A stretch of 64,000 bases of DNA from Flavobacterium ranwuense. GTDB taxonomy: Bacteria > Bacteroidota > Bacteroidia > Flavobacteriales > Flavobacteriaceae. Location: contig NZ_SMLH01000001.1 of NCBI RefSeq assembly GCF_004349315.1, positions 248,001 through 312,000 on the forward strand, given 5' to 3'. A program made the translations under genes and the position numbers. Of the stretch, positions 53,335 through 62,199 are shown one piece after another. The notes beneath the pieces are model-generated. The model saw nothing but the letters and a program-made list of their open reading frames with translations. It ran no database searches and was not told the DNA's origin. Every line of letters begins with the position of its first letter. The first letter of the stretch is position 1.

Positions 53335-53956
53335 TTAGCAGACATGAAATAACAACAGTTATTTCAACGCAATAAAAGATGTGATTGTGTTTAAATCAAC
53401 CATCAATTCCTTTAACACGGTGCAAATGTAAAGAATATTTTTAGAAAACATTAAAAAAATATTTAATTTTTCCTTCTACGCTTAAATAGATTTTACCCTT
53501 ACAAAGACAAAATAAATTAACTTCCTACAAAACAATAAATTAAACCAGTTAGCGATGGAATATCGTTTTTATACTCCCATGCTTATAATAGGCATTATAA
53601 ATAATATAGAATAATTTATCGATCATAAATTAATAATTTGTTAGTCACAAATATCAACTTTATTCCAAAAAAACATAAATTAATTCACAAATAAAATGTG
53701 TTTTCGAAATTCTTAAACTCTCACTAGACAATCTAATTAAAACCCAGCGACACACAAGAAACTATTATTTAGATAAATCCTCGAATTAAAACAGCGGCAA
53801 CTCGGAGCCGTTTTTCACAAACAATTCCATTTTATTAGACCTAAGAGGCATCAATTCTGAAAATACTTAAATTTTTCCTTTCAGAGTTGAATAAATTTTA
53901 TAAATTTGCACCTCGTTAAAACGAAACACACAACTAACTACAAAACAACAAATTAA
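53335..53956 (+). promoter_or_regulatory. Long upstream region of prs with -7 box TAAATTTG
   Basis: 622 bp without a gene. Near its end TAAATTTG at 53901-53908 matches the TAnnTTTG consensus 49 bp before the prs ATG; no clear -33 TTG is present. The rest is AT-rich with no repeat or structured element I can defend. Confidence 0.45.
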
Positions 53957-54898
53957 ATGTCACACCTAGAACCAGAAGCTAAAATTTTTGCTTGTTCAAA
54001 AAGTGAATATCTTGCAGAGAAAATTGCAAAAGAATACGGAATTCCGTTAGGAAAAGTTACCATGTCTACCTATAGCGATGGTGAATTTCAACCTTCCTAC
54101 GAAGAGTCTATCAGGGGTTTACGGGTTTTTATTGTTTGCTCGACTTTTCCAACTGCTGATAATTTAATGGAATTGTTATTGATGATTGATGCTGCAAAAC
54201 GTGCTTCGGCAAGACACATTACCGCAGTAATACCTTACTTTGGTTGGGCAAGACAAGACAGAAAAGACAAGCCAAGAGTTCCGATAGGGGCTAAATTAGT
54301 TGCCAATTTATTGGATGCAGCAGGCGCAACAAGAGTAATGACAATGGATTTACATGCTGATCAAATCCAAGGATTCTTTGAAAAACCGGTAGATCATCTT
54401 TTTGCTTCGACCATCTTTTTACCTTATGTAAAAAGTTTAGGTTTAGATAATTTGACGATTGCTTCGCCAGATATGGGTGGTTCTAAAAGAGCCTACGCCT
54501 ATTCTAAATTTTTAGAATCGGATGTGGTTATCTGTTACAAACAGAGAAAAGCAGCAAATGTGATTGACACCATGGAATTAATTGGTGAGGTTAAAGGCAG
54601 AAATGTAATCTTAGTAGATGACATGATTGATACCGGAGGCACTTTGGCGAAAGCCGCAGATTTAATGATAGAAAAAGGAGCATTGAGCGTAAGAGCGATT
54701 TGTACCCACGCTATTTTATCTGGCGATGCTTACGAAAAGATAGAGAATTCTAAATTATTAGAGTTAATAGTTACCGATTCTATTCCATTGAAGAAAGAAT
54801 CAAACAAAATAAGAGTGTTGAGTTGTGCGCCTCTTTTTGCTGAAGTTATGCACATGGTGCACCACAACAATTCCATTAGTGGAAAGTTTATAATGTAA
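53957..54898 (+). CDS. prs: Ribose-phosphate pyrophosphokinase
   Basis: A 313-residue enzyme making PRPP from ribose-5-phosphate and ATP for nucleotide, His and Trp synthesis. The ATP-binding RHITAVIPYFGWARQDRKDK, TMDLHADQIQGFF, and the PRPP loop VILVDDMIDTGGTLAKAA are all present. Length is standard. It has a promoter box upstream and is followed after 106 bp by rplY on the same strand, a pairing common in Bacteroidota. Confidence 0.97.
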   Translation: MSHLEPEAKIFACSKSEYLAEKIAKEYGIPLGKVTMSTYSDGEFQPSYEESIRGLRVFIVCSTFPTADNLMELLLMIDAAKRASARHITAVIPYFGWARQDRKDKPRVPIGAKLVANLLDAAGATRVMTMDLHADQIQGFFEKPVDHLFASTIFLPYVKSLGLDNLTIASPDMGGSKRAYAYSKFLESDVVICYKQRKAANVIDTMELIGEVKGRNVILVDDMIDTGGTLAKAADLMIEKGALSVRAICTHAILSGDAYEKIENSKLLELIVTDSIPLKKESNKIRVLSCAPLFAEVMHMVHHNNSISGKFIM

Positions 54899-55004
54899 TT
54901 CATTCGTCATAAAGTCAAATGTCTTAAAGTTATAAATTCATGCTGATAGCCAAAAGCTAGAAGCCAAACAAGTAATATTATTTAATAACTATATTTTTTT
55001 TACA

Positions 55005-55616
55005 ATGAAATCGATTACAATTAAAGGATCAGAAAGAGAAAGCGTGGGTAAAGTAGCAACTAAAGCCCTACGTAATGCTGGATTGGTTCCTTGCGTATTA
55101 TACGGAGGAAATCAGGCAGTTCATTTCTCAGCAGAAGTTATGGCTTTCAAAAACTTGGTTTACACTCCAAACGCTCACACAGTTGAGATCGATCTTGGAA
55201 AAGGAAAATCATTTAACGCTATTTTACAAGACATCCAGGTTCACCCGGTGTCTGACAAGATTTTACATATTGACTTCTTTCAATTATTTGATGACAAAGA
55301 AATCACTATGGAAGTTCCTGTAAAAATCGTTGGTAACTCTAAAGGAGTTATGGCTGGTGGAGATTTACGTTTGAACACTCGTAAATTAAGAGTAAAAGCA
55401 TTACCGAAAAATCTTCCAGATTTTATCGAAGCTGACATTACTCCACTTGATATGGGTAACAAATTATACGTTACTAAAGTGGCTTCCCCAGACTACAAAA
55501 TCATGCACCCAGACAATACAGTTATTTGTCAAGTGAAGATTTCTCGTGCGGCTATGAAAGCGGCTCAAGAAGCAGCAAAAGCAGCAAAAGCTCCTGCAAA
55601 AGGAAAGAAAAAATAA
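55005..55616 (+). CDS. rplY: 50S ribosomal protein L25 (CTC form)
   Basis: A 203-residue 5S-rRNA-binding protein. The L25 N-terminal domain starts [29 protein letters not shown] and [20 protein letters not shown]. The C-terminal TL5/CTC domain continues through [20 protein letters not shown], and a Lys/Ala-rich tail ([12 protein letters not shown]) ends it. The 200-residue form with the general-stress domain is usual in Bacteroidota. Cotranscription with prs is likely; a strong terminator follows. Confidence 0.96.
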   Translation: MKSITIKGSERESVGKVATKALRNAGLVPCVLYGGNQAVHFSAEVMAFKNLVYTPNAHTVEIDLGKGKSFNAILQDIQVHPVSDKILHIDFFQLFDDKEITMEVPVKIVGNSKGVMAGGDLRLNTRKLRVKALPKNLPDFIEADITPLDMGNKLYVTKVASPDYKIMHPDNTVICQVKISRAAMKAAQEAAKAAKAPAKGKKK

Positions 55617-55633
55617 TATTTTTTCAATCATTC

Positions 55634-55670
55634 AAAAAAAGCATCAGTTGTGAGACTGGTGCTTTTTTTT
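55634..55670 (+). terminator. Terminator after rplY
   Basis: AAAAAAGCATCAGT pairs with ACTGGTGCTTTTTT around TGTGAG and is followed by a long run of T. Confidence 0.9.
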
Positions 55671-55708
55671 GCTTTGAAGCGAGAAAACTGGCATTTCTAT
55701 AAACAATC

Positions 55709-55782
55709 TTCCCGCTGTATGTTACAATCTTTTTTTCGGGAAAAACCTCAAAAAAGGATTTTCACTCCCATCGGGGCTATAA
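55709..55782. repeat. Structured hairpin repeat, copy C
   Basis: CCCG (55711-55714) pairs with CGGG (55772-55775), where copies A and B have CCTG with CAGG: both sides changed together. ATCTTTTT and AAAAAGGAT are the inner arms, and GCTGTA and CTCCCAT are the conserved loop pieces. It sits in the rplY-pth gap. Confidence 0.6.
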
Positions 55783-55866
55783 AGCCATTACTTTTTCTCT
55801 TTTGTGACTACTCTAAAAATTCAACAATCTAATAGACCAATACTCTAATTAGTTTACTTTTGCAGT

Positions 55867-56541
55867 ATGATAAAATGGATATCAAATTTATTCTCATCAA
55901 CAAAAACAGAGACCAATACGGATTGTATGAAACCGGAGGTTCACGAACACCAAAAAAACAATATAGAAAGCGTGAGTAATAAATTCTTAATAGTAGGGCT
56001 CGGTAACATTGGCGCCGAATATGTAAACACAAGACACAACATCGGATTTAAAATAGTGGATTTTTTGGCCCGAAAAGAAGGAGTCAACTTTGAAACCGTA
56101 AAACTGGGTGCACTGGCCGAATATAAATTCAAGGGAAGAACTTTTCTGCTTTTGAAACCCAACACCTATATGAATTTGAGCGGAAAAGCAGTGCAATATT
56201 GGATGACGGCAGCAAATATCCCTTTGGAAAATATTTTGGTGATTACCGATGATTTGAATCTTTCTTTTGGAACCATTCGCATCAGACAAAAAGGAAGCGA
56301 TGGCGGGCACAACGGATTAAAAAACATCAACCTTGTACTGAATACGCAGAACTACGCCCGATTCCGTTTTGGGATCAGTGATGAATTCAAAAAAGGGAAA
56401 CAAGTTGACTATGTACTTGGAGACTGGGATGATACTGAAAAACTGGCACTTCCGGAACGATTAGAACTATCCTCAGAGATTATAAAATCATTTGGAACCG
56501 CAGGTTTAGAAAACACCATGACCGCATTTAATGGAAAATAA
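55867..56541 (+). CDS. pth: Peptidyl-tRNA hydrolase
   Basis: A 224-residue esterase that frees tRNA from peptidyl-tRNA drop-off products. The catalytic domain begins KFLIVGLGNIGAEYVNTRHN (Asn and catalytic His of TRHNIGF), and FLLLKPNTYMNLSGKAV and GSDGGHNGLKNI complete the site. About 38 residues precede the domain, more than in E. coli Pth, partly hydrophobic (MIKWISNLFSSTK); flavobacterial relatives also carry such a lead. A later start cannot be excluded. Confidence 0.94.
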   Translation: MIKWISNLFSSTKTETNTDCMKPEVHEHQKNNIESVSNKFLIVGLGNIGAEYVNTRHNIGFKIVDFLARKEGVNFETVKLGALAEYKFKGRTFLLLKPNTYMNLSGKAVQYWMTAANIPLENILVITDDLNLSFGTIRIRQKGSDGGHNGLKNINLVLNTQNYARFRFGISDEFKKGKQVDYVLGDWDDTEKLALPERLELSSEIIKSFGTAGLENTMTAFNGK

Positions 56542-56686
56542 AATCGCAACATTCGTAACCGTTACTAAATGGGTTTTGAAATCACTTGCATTAGACGATA
56601 ATAATAATTAATTTTATACCTATTAATTGGCACAAAAATCGACACATTACATCAGGGTTTTTAGATAAAAGCAACAAACTTATAAC

Positions 56687-58729
56687 ATGAAAAAAATTAC
56701 TTTAATTTTCTTACTATTCCTTTTTTTTTCAGTCAATTGTTCGTTTGCTCAAGTAAACAATACAACTGAGGTTACACTTTTTGGTAAAAAGAAAATCATT
56801 AAAGAAGGTTCCCTCATTCGATGTGCGACTACAGAATACGAAGAATATTTGAAGTCCAAAAATCCAAATAGACTATCTACAACCGAATTTGAACAATGGA
56901 TAGCCCCAAAAATTATAATTGAAAAAGAAAAAAGAAGAAACACCTCTAAAGTATTAAAACAAAATGCAGTCATCACAATTCCTGTTGTAGTTCATGTCAT
57001 CCATAATGGCGATATTATAGGAACTAATGAAAATATATTTGACCAACAAGTAATCTCTCAAATACAGGTACTAAACGAGGATTTCAGAAAAAAAGCAGGA
57101 ACTCCGGGTTTTAATACCAATCCTGTAGGAGCCGATGTTGAAATTGAATTCGCTCTGGCAAAACGCGATCCATCCGGAATTTTATCAAATGGAATAGACC
57201 GAGTAGACTTAGGACAACAAAGTTGGTCAACTGATGAAATTAATAGCTTTGTTAAGCCCCGAACTCAATGGAATCCTGAAAAATATCTTAATATTTGGGT
57301 CGTTAAATTCACGGAAAACGATCTTTTAGGTTATGCTCAATTTCCAAGCACATCCGGCTTGCCAGGAATAAATGCGGATGAAGGCCCCGCTAATACTGAT
57401 GGTGTAGTCATTGGTTATTCCTTTTTTGGTTCATCAAGCTACTTCCCCGGAGGGACATACGTGACAGATTACGACAAGGGGAGAACAACTTCACATGAAA
57501 TGGGACATTGGCTTGGGCTAAGACATATCTGGGGAGACGGAGGATGTGATGTAGATGATTTTTGCGCGGACACCCCAAATTCAGGGCAAGAAAATCAAGG
57601 ATGTCCGACAGGAGTTGATTCCTGCCCGTTATCTCCAGGGCTTGACATGATTGAGAATTACATGGATTATACGAATGACGCTTGCATGAATATATTTACA
57701 GCAGATCAAAAAACGCGTATGATAACCGTTATGAACAATTCCATAAGAAGAGTTTCATTAAAAACTTCTGATGCGCTTGTTCCTGGAGTAACCTTCGCCA
57801 ATGATGCCATGACTATGATTCTGAATCTAAATATTAACTGCAGTAAAAACTTCTCACCGGTTATAAAAATCATAAATAAAGGGACCTCACCTTTGACACA
57901 AGCATCTATACAGTATGGCATTGATAATCAAAATTTACAAACTTACAATTGGACTGGCAACCTAGCCAATAATGAATCACAAGACATTACTTTAAATAGC
58001 TTAACTACAACGGAAGGAAACCATAATTTTAACAGCACTATAATCAGTACAAATGGAACAACGGATCAAAACGCCTCTAATAATAGTAGTACAATTAATT
58101 TTGACATTTCAAACAGTTTAAACTACTCGTCTAATACCGTAAACTTTTCACTACAACTAGATCACTATGGCACAGAAACTACTTGGAAACTAACAAACAC
58201 TGCAGGAAACATATTATATGATGGAGGGCCTTATACTGATACCGGTAATGAAACTGGACCACTACCAGCCCTAATAAACACCAGTTTTAACCTCCCAAAT
58301 AATGATTGCTACACTTTTACAATATTTGACAGTCAAGGCGACGGTATTTGTTGTGATTATGGAGACGGGTTTTACACCTTAAAAACACCCACGGATCAAG
58401 TTATTGTTTCTAGCGGAGCTTTTGAAGGAGCCGAATCAACTAAATTTAGCATCAATTCACTATCAACCAATGAGGTTAAAAACTTAAATTCGATTTATCT
58501 CTATCCAAATCCTACTTCTAATATATTGAATATAGTTGTTGAAAATAAATTAGAAGCTCCAGAAGCTTACACTATTGTTAACAGCTTAGGTCAAATAATA
58601 AAATCTAAAAAAATAGAATCAGAGGAAGATCTTCATGTAAACGTTTCAAATTTAACACAAGGTATTTATTTTTTAAAATTATCGAGAAATCAATCCGAAA
58701 CAAATACAATTCGATTTATTAAAAAATAA
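56687..58729 (+). CDS. M43-type zinc metalloprotease exported by T9SS
   Basis: A 680-residue secreted protease. It has a signal peptide (MKKITLIFLLFLFFSVNCSFAQ), a prodomain, and a pappalysin-like catalytic domain with HEMGHWLGLRH (270-280) followed by the disulfide-rich GDGGCDVDDFCADTP and the Met-turn region ENYMDYTNDACMNIF. CARDB-like and beta-rich domains follow. The C-terminal ~75 residues (YLYPNPTSNILNIVVEN, LTQGIYFLKL, IRFIKK) are a type A T9SS sorting domain, so the protein is exported across the outer membrane and anchored or released. Stand-alone gene with a terminator. Confidence 0.95.
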   Translation: MKKITLIFLLFLFFSVNCSFAQVNNTTEVTLFGKKKIIKEGSLIRCATTEYEEYLKSKNPNRLSTTEFEQWIAPKIIIEKEKRRNTSKVLKQNAVITIPVVVHVIHNGDIIGTNENIFDQQVISQIQVLNEDFRKKAGTPGFNTNPVGADVEIEFALAKRDPSGILSNGIDRVDLGQQSWSTDEINSFVKPRTQWNPEKYLNIWVVKFTENDLLGYAQFPSTSGLPGINADEGPANTDGVVIGYSFFGSSSYFPGGTYVTDYDKGRTTSHEMGHWLGLRHIWGDGGCDVDDFCADTPNSGQENQGCPTGVDSCPLSPGLDMIENYMDYTNDACMNIFTADQKTRMITVMNNSIRRVSLKTSDALVPGVTFANDAMTMILNLNINCSKNFSPVIKIINKGTSPLTQASIQYGIDNQNLQTYNWTGNLANNESQDITLNSLTTTEGNHNFNSTIISTNGTTDQNASNNSSTINFDISNSLNYSSNTVNFSLQLDHYGTETTWKLTNTAGNILYDGGPYTDTGNETGPLPALINTSFNLPNNDCYTFTIFDSQGDGICCDYGDGFYTLKTPTDQVIVSSGAFEGAESTKFSINSLSTNEVKNLNSIYLYPNPTSNILNIVVENKLEAPEAYTIVNSLGQIIKSKKIESEEDLHVNVSNLTQGIYFLKLSRNQSETNTIRFIKK

Positions 58730-58747
58730 AAAATCATAAAATGAACT

Positions 58748-58778
58748 AAAAAAGGATTGAAGTTTTCAATCCTTTTTT
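58748..58778 (+). terminator. Terminator after the metalloprotease gene
   Basis: AAAAAAGGATTGAA pairs with TTCAATCCTTTTTT around GTT. Confidence 0.9.
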
Positions 58779-58799
58779 AGTTATATCGATTGGATACCT

Positions 58800-58807
58800 T
58801 AAATTTG
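58800..58807 (+). promoter_or_regulatory. Promoter -7 box TAAATTTG for ribF
   Basis: A TAnnTTTG match that lies inside any longer ribF reading frame. It implies a transcript start near 58813 and a translation start further down, at 58829. Confidence 0.5.
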
Positions 58808-58828
58808 CGCTATCATAAAACACTTGCT

Positions 58829-59758
58829 TTGAATATTTTTCATTCTATAAACGATTTCAGCTCCACAAAAAAAACGATTCTAACATTAGGCACTTTTGAC
58901 GGGGTACATATTGGGCATAAAAAAATACTGAAAAAAATAACCCAAAATACTGAAAACGAGAAATACGAAAGTTTAGTTCTTACTTTTTTTCCGCACCCCA
59001 GAATGGTGCTTCAAGAACATTCTGACATAAAACTACTCAATACTATAGATGAAAAAATAGATTTGCTCGAAAAAATCGGCATTGAAAATCTTGTCATCCA
59101 CCCTTTTGACGAAGCTTTTTCAAGACTAACTGCTGAAGAGTTTGTAAGTACCATTCTTGTTGATCGATTCCATATCCAAAAAATAATCATTGGTCATGAT
59201 CATCGATTTGGAAGAAACCGAACGGCAAACATCGACGATCTTATCGCTTACGGAAAAGAATATGGCTTTGAAGTAGAACAAATATCGGTTCAGGAAATTA
59301 ATGACATTTCGGTGAGTTCTACCAAAATCAGAAACGCGCTATTAGAAGGAGATATGGCTTTGGCCAATGGTTATTTAGGATACGATTATTTCCTAACTGG
59401 AAGCATTGTCAAAGGAAAACAATTAGGAAGGACCATCGGTTTTCCAACGGCCAACTTAAAAATCGAAGAAAACTACAAATTGATTCCGCAAAACGGAGTT
59501 TATATTGTAAAAAGCATAATTGATGGACAAACCGTTTTTGGAATGATGAACATTGGATTCAATCCTACTGTTGACGGGCAAAAACAGACTATTGAAATTC
59601 ATTATTTTGATTTTAATACTGATTTATACAATCAAAAAATCAGTGTTTCAATACTGCAGAGGATTCGTTCAGAACAAAAATTTGAATCTGTGGACCTCCT
59701 AAAAGAACAACTTGAGAAAGACAAAAAAACGGCACTCGCCTACTTGAATAAATTTTAA
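58829..59758 (+). CDS. ribF: Bifunctional riboflavin kinase / FAD synthetase
   Basis: A 309-residue enzyme making FMN and FAD. The FAD-synthetase half starts with TLGTFDGVHIGHKKIL and continues VLTFFPHPRM and the nucleotide site IIIGHDHRFGRNR. The flavokinase half has GRTIGFPTANLKI and NGVYIVKSII. No ATG fits. The TTG at 58829 gives the usual NIFHSINDF opening and a 16-nt leader from the promoter box, while the TTG at 58790 would begin upstream of that box. Frame and family are certain; the exact start is inferred. Confidence 0.95.
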   Translation: MNIFHSINDFSSTKKTILTLGTFDGVHIGHKKILKKITQNTENEKYESLVLTFFPHPRMVLQEHSDIKLLNTIDEKIDLLEKIGIENLVIHPFDEAFSRLTAEEFVSTILVDRFHIQKIIIGHDHRFGRNRTANIDDLIAYGKEYGFEVEQISVQEINDISVSSTKIRNALLEGDMALANGYLGYDYFLTGSIVKGKQLGRTIGFPTANLKIEENYKLIPQNGVYIVKSIIDGQTVFGMMNIGFNPTVDGQKQTIEIHYFDFNTDLYNQKISVSILQRIRSEQKFESVDLLKEQLEKDKKTALAYLNKF

Positions 59759-59875
59759 TTCTGAATCAAAATCTTTTATATTTTTCATAAAACATTGCTA
59801 TTTTTTCTGTAAATTTGATTGTAATATACCTTTTTTCTCATAAAGAGGTAATTTTTAAATTTTAAAACTGGCCGT

Positions 59876-60325
59876 ATGAAACTACCGAAAGAATTATTAA
59901 ACGGATTTATTATTTTCATTGGAATTGGACTTTATTTCTTATTAATGGAGGCTTTAGGTCTTGCCGATTTATATTATTTACGTCTGCTTAACGTATTGTT
60001 TGTGTTTTATGGAACCCAAAAAACTTTAAAATCAAATTTTGCCGAAGGTAAAATCATCTTGGTTTCTAATGCTGTTTCAGCATTGATCACATCACTCACA
60101 GGAATATTCTTAAGCACCATTGGACTGATAATATATAGCTTTTCAAAAGGAGGTGATGCCTATGTAGGCTCATTGTCTAAAACCTTTTTATTTGGCGGAG
60201 ACCCATCCGTGATGACCTATTCCATTTCCATATTATTTGAAGGAATCGTATCGGCCGTAATTGTTACATTCATGCTAATGTTATATTGGGATACACGCTA
60301 TGTTTCAGACAAACATCAAAATTGA
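59876..60325 (+). CDS. Hypothetical membrane protein (four spans)
   Basis: A 149-residue inner-membrane protein with four hydrophobic segments (FIIFIGIGLYFLLMEALG, LYYLRLLNVLFVFYG, ALITSLTGIFLSTIGLIIYS, SILFEGIVSAVIVTFMLML). I recognise no named family. The ATG at 59876 is supported by a homologous decayed copy downstream (60554-60972) that shares the start and spacing of the first codons. Role unknown. Confidence 0.8.
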   Translation: MKLPKELLNGFIIFIGIGLYFLLMEALGLADLYYLRLLNVLFVFYGTQKTLKSNFAEGKIILVSNAVSALITSLTGIFLSTIGLIIYSFSKGGDAYVGSLSKTFLFGGDPSVMTYSISILFEGIVSAVIVTFMLMLYWDTRYVSDKHQN

Positions 60326-60553
60326 TCGAATCCATTTTACTTATAAGACCTTTCAAGAAGAAATGATTTATTCTGTTAGAACAGAACATAGAACAACTAT
60401 TTTATCGAAAATACCCTCAAAATTATGTATCGAAAAACGATAAATGAGATAATTAAAAAGTAATAGATTTCAAAAAAGAATATTGTTTTTCACTTCAAAC
60501 ATCTATTCTATTGCTTAATGAAACTTGTTTTTTAATTTTTAAAAACGAATCGT

Positions 60554-60972
60554 ATGAAACTACCGAAAGAACTATTTTCATCGGAATTGGACTGTATTTT
60601 TTACTAATAAATGCACTTGGTTTCGCTGATTTATTTTATTTACGCCTTTTGAATGTATTCTTTATTTTTTATGGCGTCAACAGAGCAATTCAAATGAATA
60701 TCAATGAAGGTAAAAAAACCTTGTTGACAATGCTATTTCAGCAATGATTTCTTCACTAATTGGGGCGTTTTAACCATCATAGGATTAGCGACTTACAGCT
60801 ACTTGAACGGAGGGGATCCCTATGTAATATCCTTGCCAAAGACTTTTTTATTTGGTGGAAGTCTTTAGGTAAATACCTACTTCGCTGCTTACTTTTTGAA
60901 GGAATCGCCTCTTCGGTAATTGTTACCATGTTACTGATGTTATATTGGAACAACCGTCATATAACTGATTAA
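60554..60972 (+). pseudogene. Decayed tandem copy of the membrane-protein gene
   Basis: It starts ATGAAACTACCGAAAGAA exactly like the gene at 59876, but a 16-bp deletion just after that shifts the frame, and further indels split the rest over several frames. Recognisable blocks are LGFADLFYLRLLNVFFIFYG, the KTFLFGG segment and LFEGIASSVIVTMLLMLYW. Upstream sequence is similar in both copies. It is a tandem duplication being lost. Confidence 0.85.
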
Positions 60973-60985
60973 CTTAGCTATTGCA

Positions 60986-61016
60986 TTGCTTCTTTAGAAC
61001 AATTTAACTACTTTTG
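60986..61016 (+). promoter_or_regulatory. Promoter of bioB (TTG-N20-TACTTTTG)
   Basis: TTG (60986-60988) and TACTTTTG (61009-61016) with 20-bp spacing match the Bacteroidota consensus, 22 bp before the bioB ATG. No BirA-type palindrome is visible around it. Confidence 0.65.
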
Positions 61017-61037
61017 ATCCATCAAAAAATCGCATCG

Positions 61038-62129
61038 ATGAGTATTACGAAACACAATTGGACGAAAGACGAAATTATCGCAATATATAATAAACCTATG
61101 ATGGATTTGCTTTTTGAAGCGGCTTCTATACATAGAGAACACCATGATCCAAACGTGGTTCAGGTTTCAACCCTATTGTCTATAAAAACTGGCGGATGTC
61201 CTGAGGATTGTGGCTATTGTCCACAAGCAGCCCGTTACCATACTGAAATTGAAGGCAATGATTTAATGTCAGTAAGCCAAGTAAAAGCACAAGCTTTGCG
61301 TGCAAAATCAAGCGGATCCTCTCGTGTATGTATGGGAGCAGCTTGGAGAAACGTAAAAGATGGCCCTGAATTTGATCAAGTACTTGAAATGGTTCGTACC
61401 ATCAACAAATTGGATATGGAAGTGTGCTGCACCCTTGGAATGATTACTGAAAACCAAGCACACCGATTGGCAGAAGCAGGTTTATACGCATACAACCACA
61501 ATTTAGATACTTCAGAAGAATATTATAAAGAAGTGATTTCAACCCGCGGATTTGAAGACCGTTTGCAGACCATAGAGAATGTTCGTAAAACGAATGTTAC
61601 GGTTTGTAGCGGAGGAATAATTGGGATGGGAGAAAGCATCGAAGACAGAGCGGGAATGCTTGTAGCTCTTTCTACATTGAACCCACAACCAGAATCTGTG
61701 CCAATAAATGCATTGGTAGCAGTTGAAGGAACTCCGATGGAAGAAGAAAAACCGGTAGAAATCTGGGAAATGATTCGAATGGTAGCCACTACCAGAATCA
61801 TCATGCCAGAAACTCAAGTACGTTTATCGGCCGGAAGAATGAATATGAGCCGTGAAGGTCAAGCTATGTGTTTCTTTGCAGGCGCCAATTCTATTTTTGC
61901 TGGAGATAAATTACTTACTACGCCAAATCCTGATGTAAATGAAGACATGAAAATGTTCGAAATGTTAGGTCTAAATCCACAAAAACCATTTACAAAGGTT
62001 TCTCAGCCACTAACCGTTGAAGCTGAAGATTCTCAATTTGCACCATTAGGTGAAAAACCAAAATGGTCAAGACCAGGGCATACCATTGATAGGAATCTTG
62101 AAGCATCCGGATCCCGTAAAGAGAAATAG
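61038..62129 (+). CDS. bioB: Biotin synthase
   Basis: A 363-residue radical-SAM enzyme inserting sulfur into dethiobiotin. The [4Fe-4S]/SAM motif is CPEDCGYCPQAARYHT (CxxxCxxC), followed by RVCMGAAWRNVKDGPEFDQV, AYNHNLDTSEEYY and the [2Fe-2S]/substrate blocks GGIIGMGES, VRLSAGRMNMSREGQA. The ATG at 61038 is preferred to a TTG at 61014 that lies in the promoter. Other bio genes are not adjacent. A bidirectional terminator follows. Confidence 0.96.
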   Translation: MSITKHNWTKDEIIAIYNKPMMDLLFEAASIHREHHDPNVVQVSTLLSIKTGGCPEDCGYCPQAARYHTEIEGNDLMSVSQVKAQALRAKSSGSSRVCMGAAWRNVKDGPEFDQVLEMVRTINKLDMEVCCTLGMITENQAHRLAEAGLYAYNHNLDTSEEYYKEVISTRGFEDRLQTIENVRKTNVTVCSGGIIGMGESIEDRAGMLVALSTLNPQPESVPINALVAVEGTPMEEEKPVEIWEMIRMVATTRIIMPETQVRLSAGRMNMSREGQAMCFFAGANSIFAGDKLLTTPNPDVNEDMKMFEMLGLNPQKPFTKVSQPLTVEAEDSQFAPLGEKPKWSRPGHTIDRNLEASGSRKEK

Positions 62130-62143
62130 ACAATTTAAATTAT

Positions 62144-62182
62144 AAAAAAACACCATCTGTTTATCTCAGATGGTGTTTTTTT
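62144..62182. terminator. Bidirectional terminator after bioB
   Basis: AAAAAAACACCATCTG pairs with CAGATGGTGTTTTTTT around TTTATCT, between convergent genes. Confidence 0.9.
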
Positions 62183-62199
62183 ATACATAGCTTTTTATT

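Noticed and set aside
60511..60747. Short frame in the decayed copy
   Set aside because: It is part of a frameshifted pseudogene, and its first codons come from upstream noncoding sequence.
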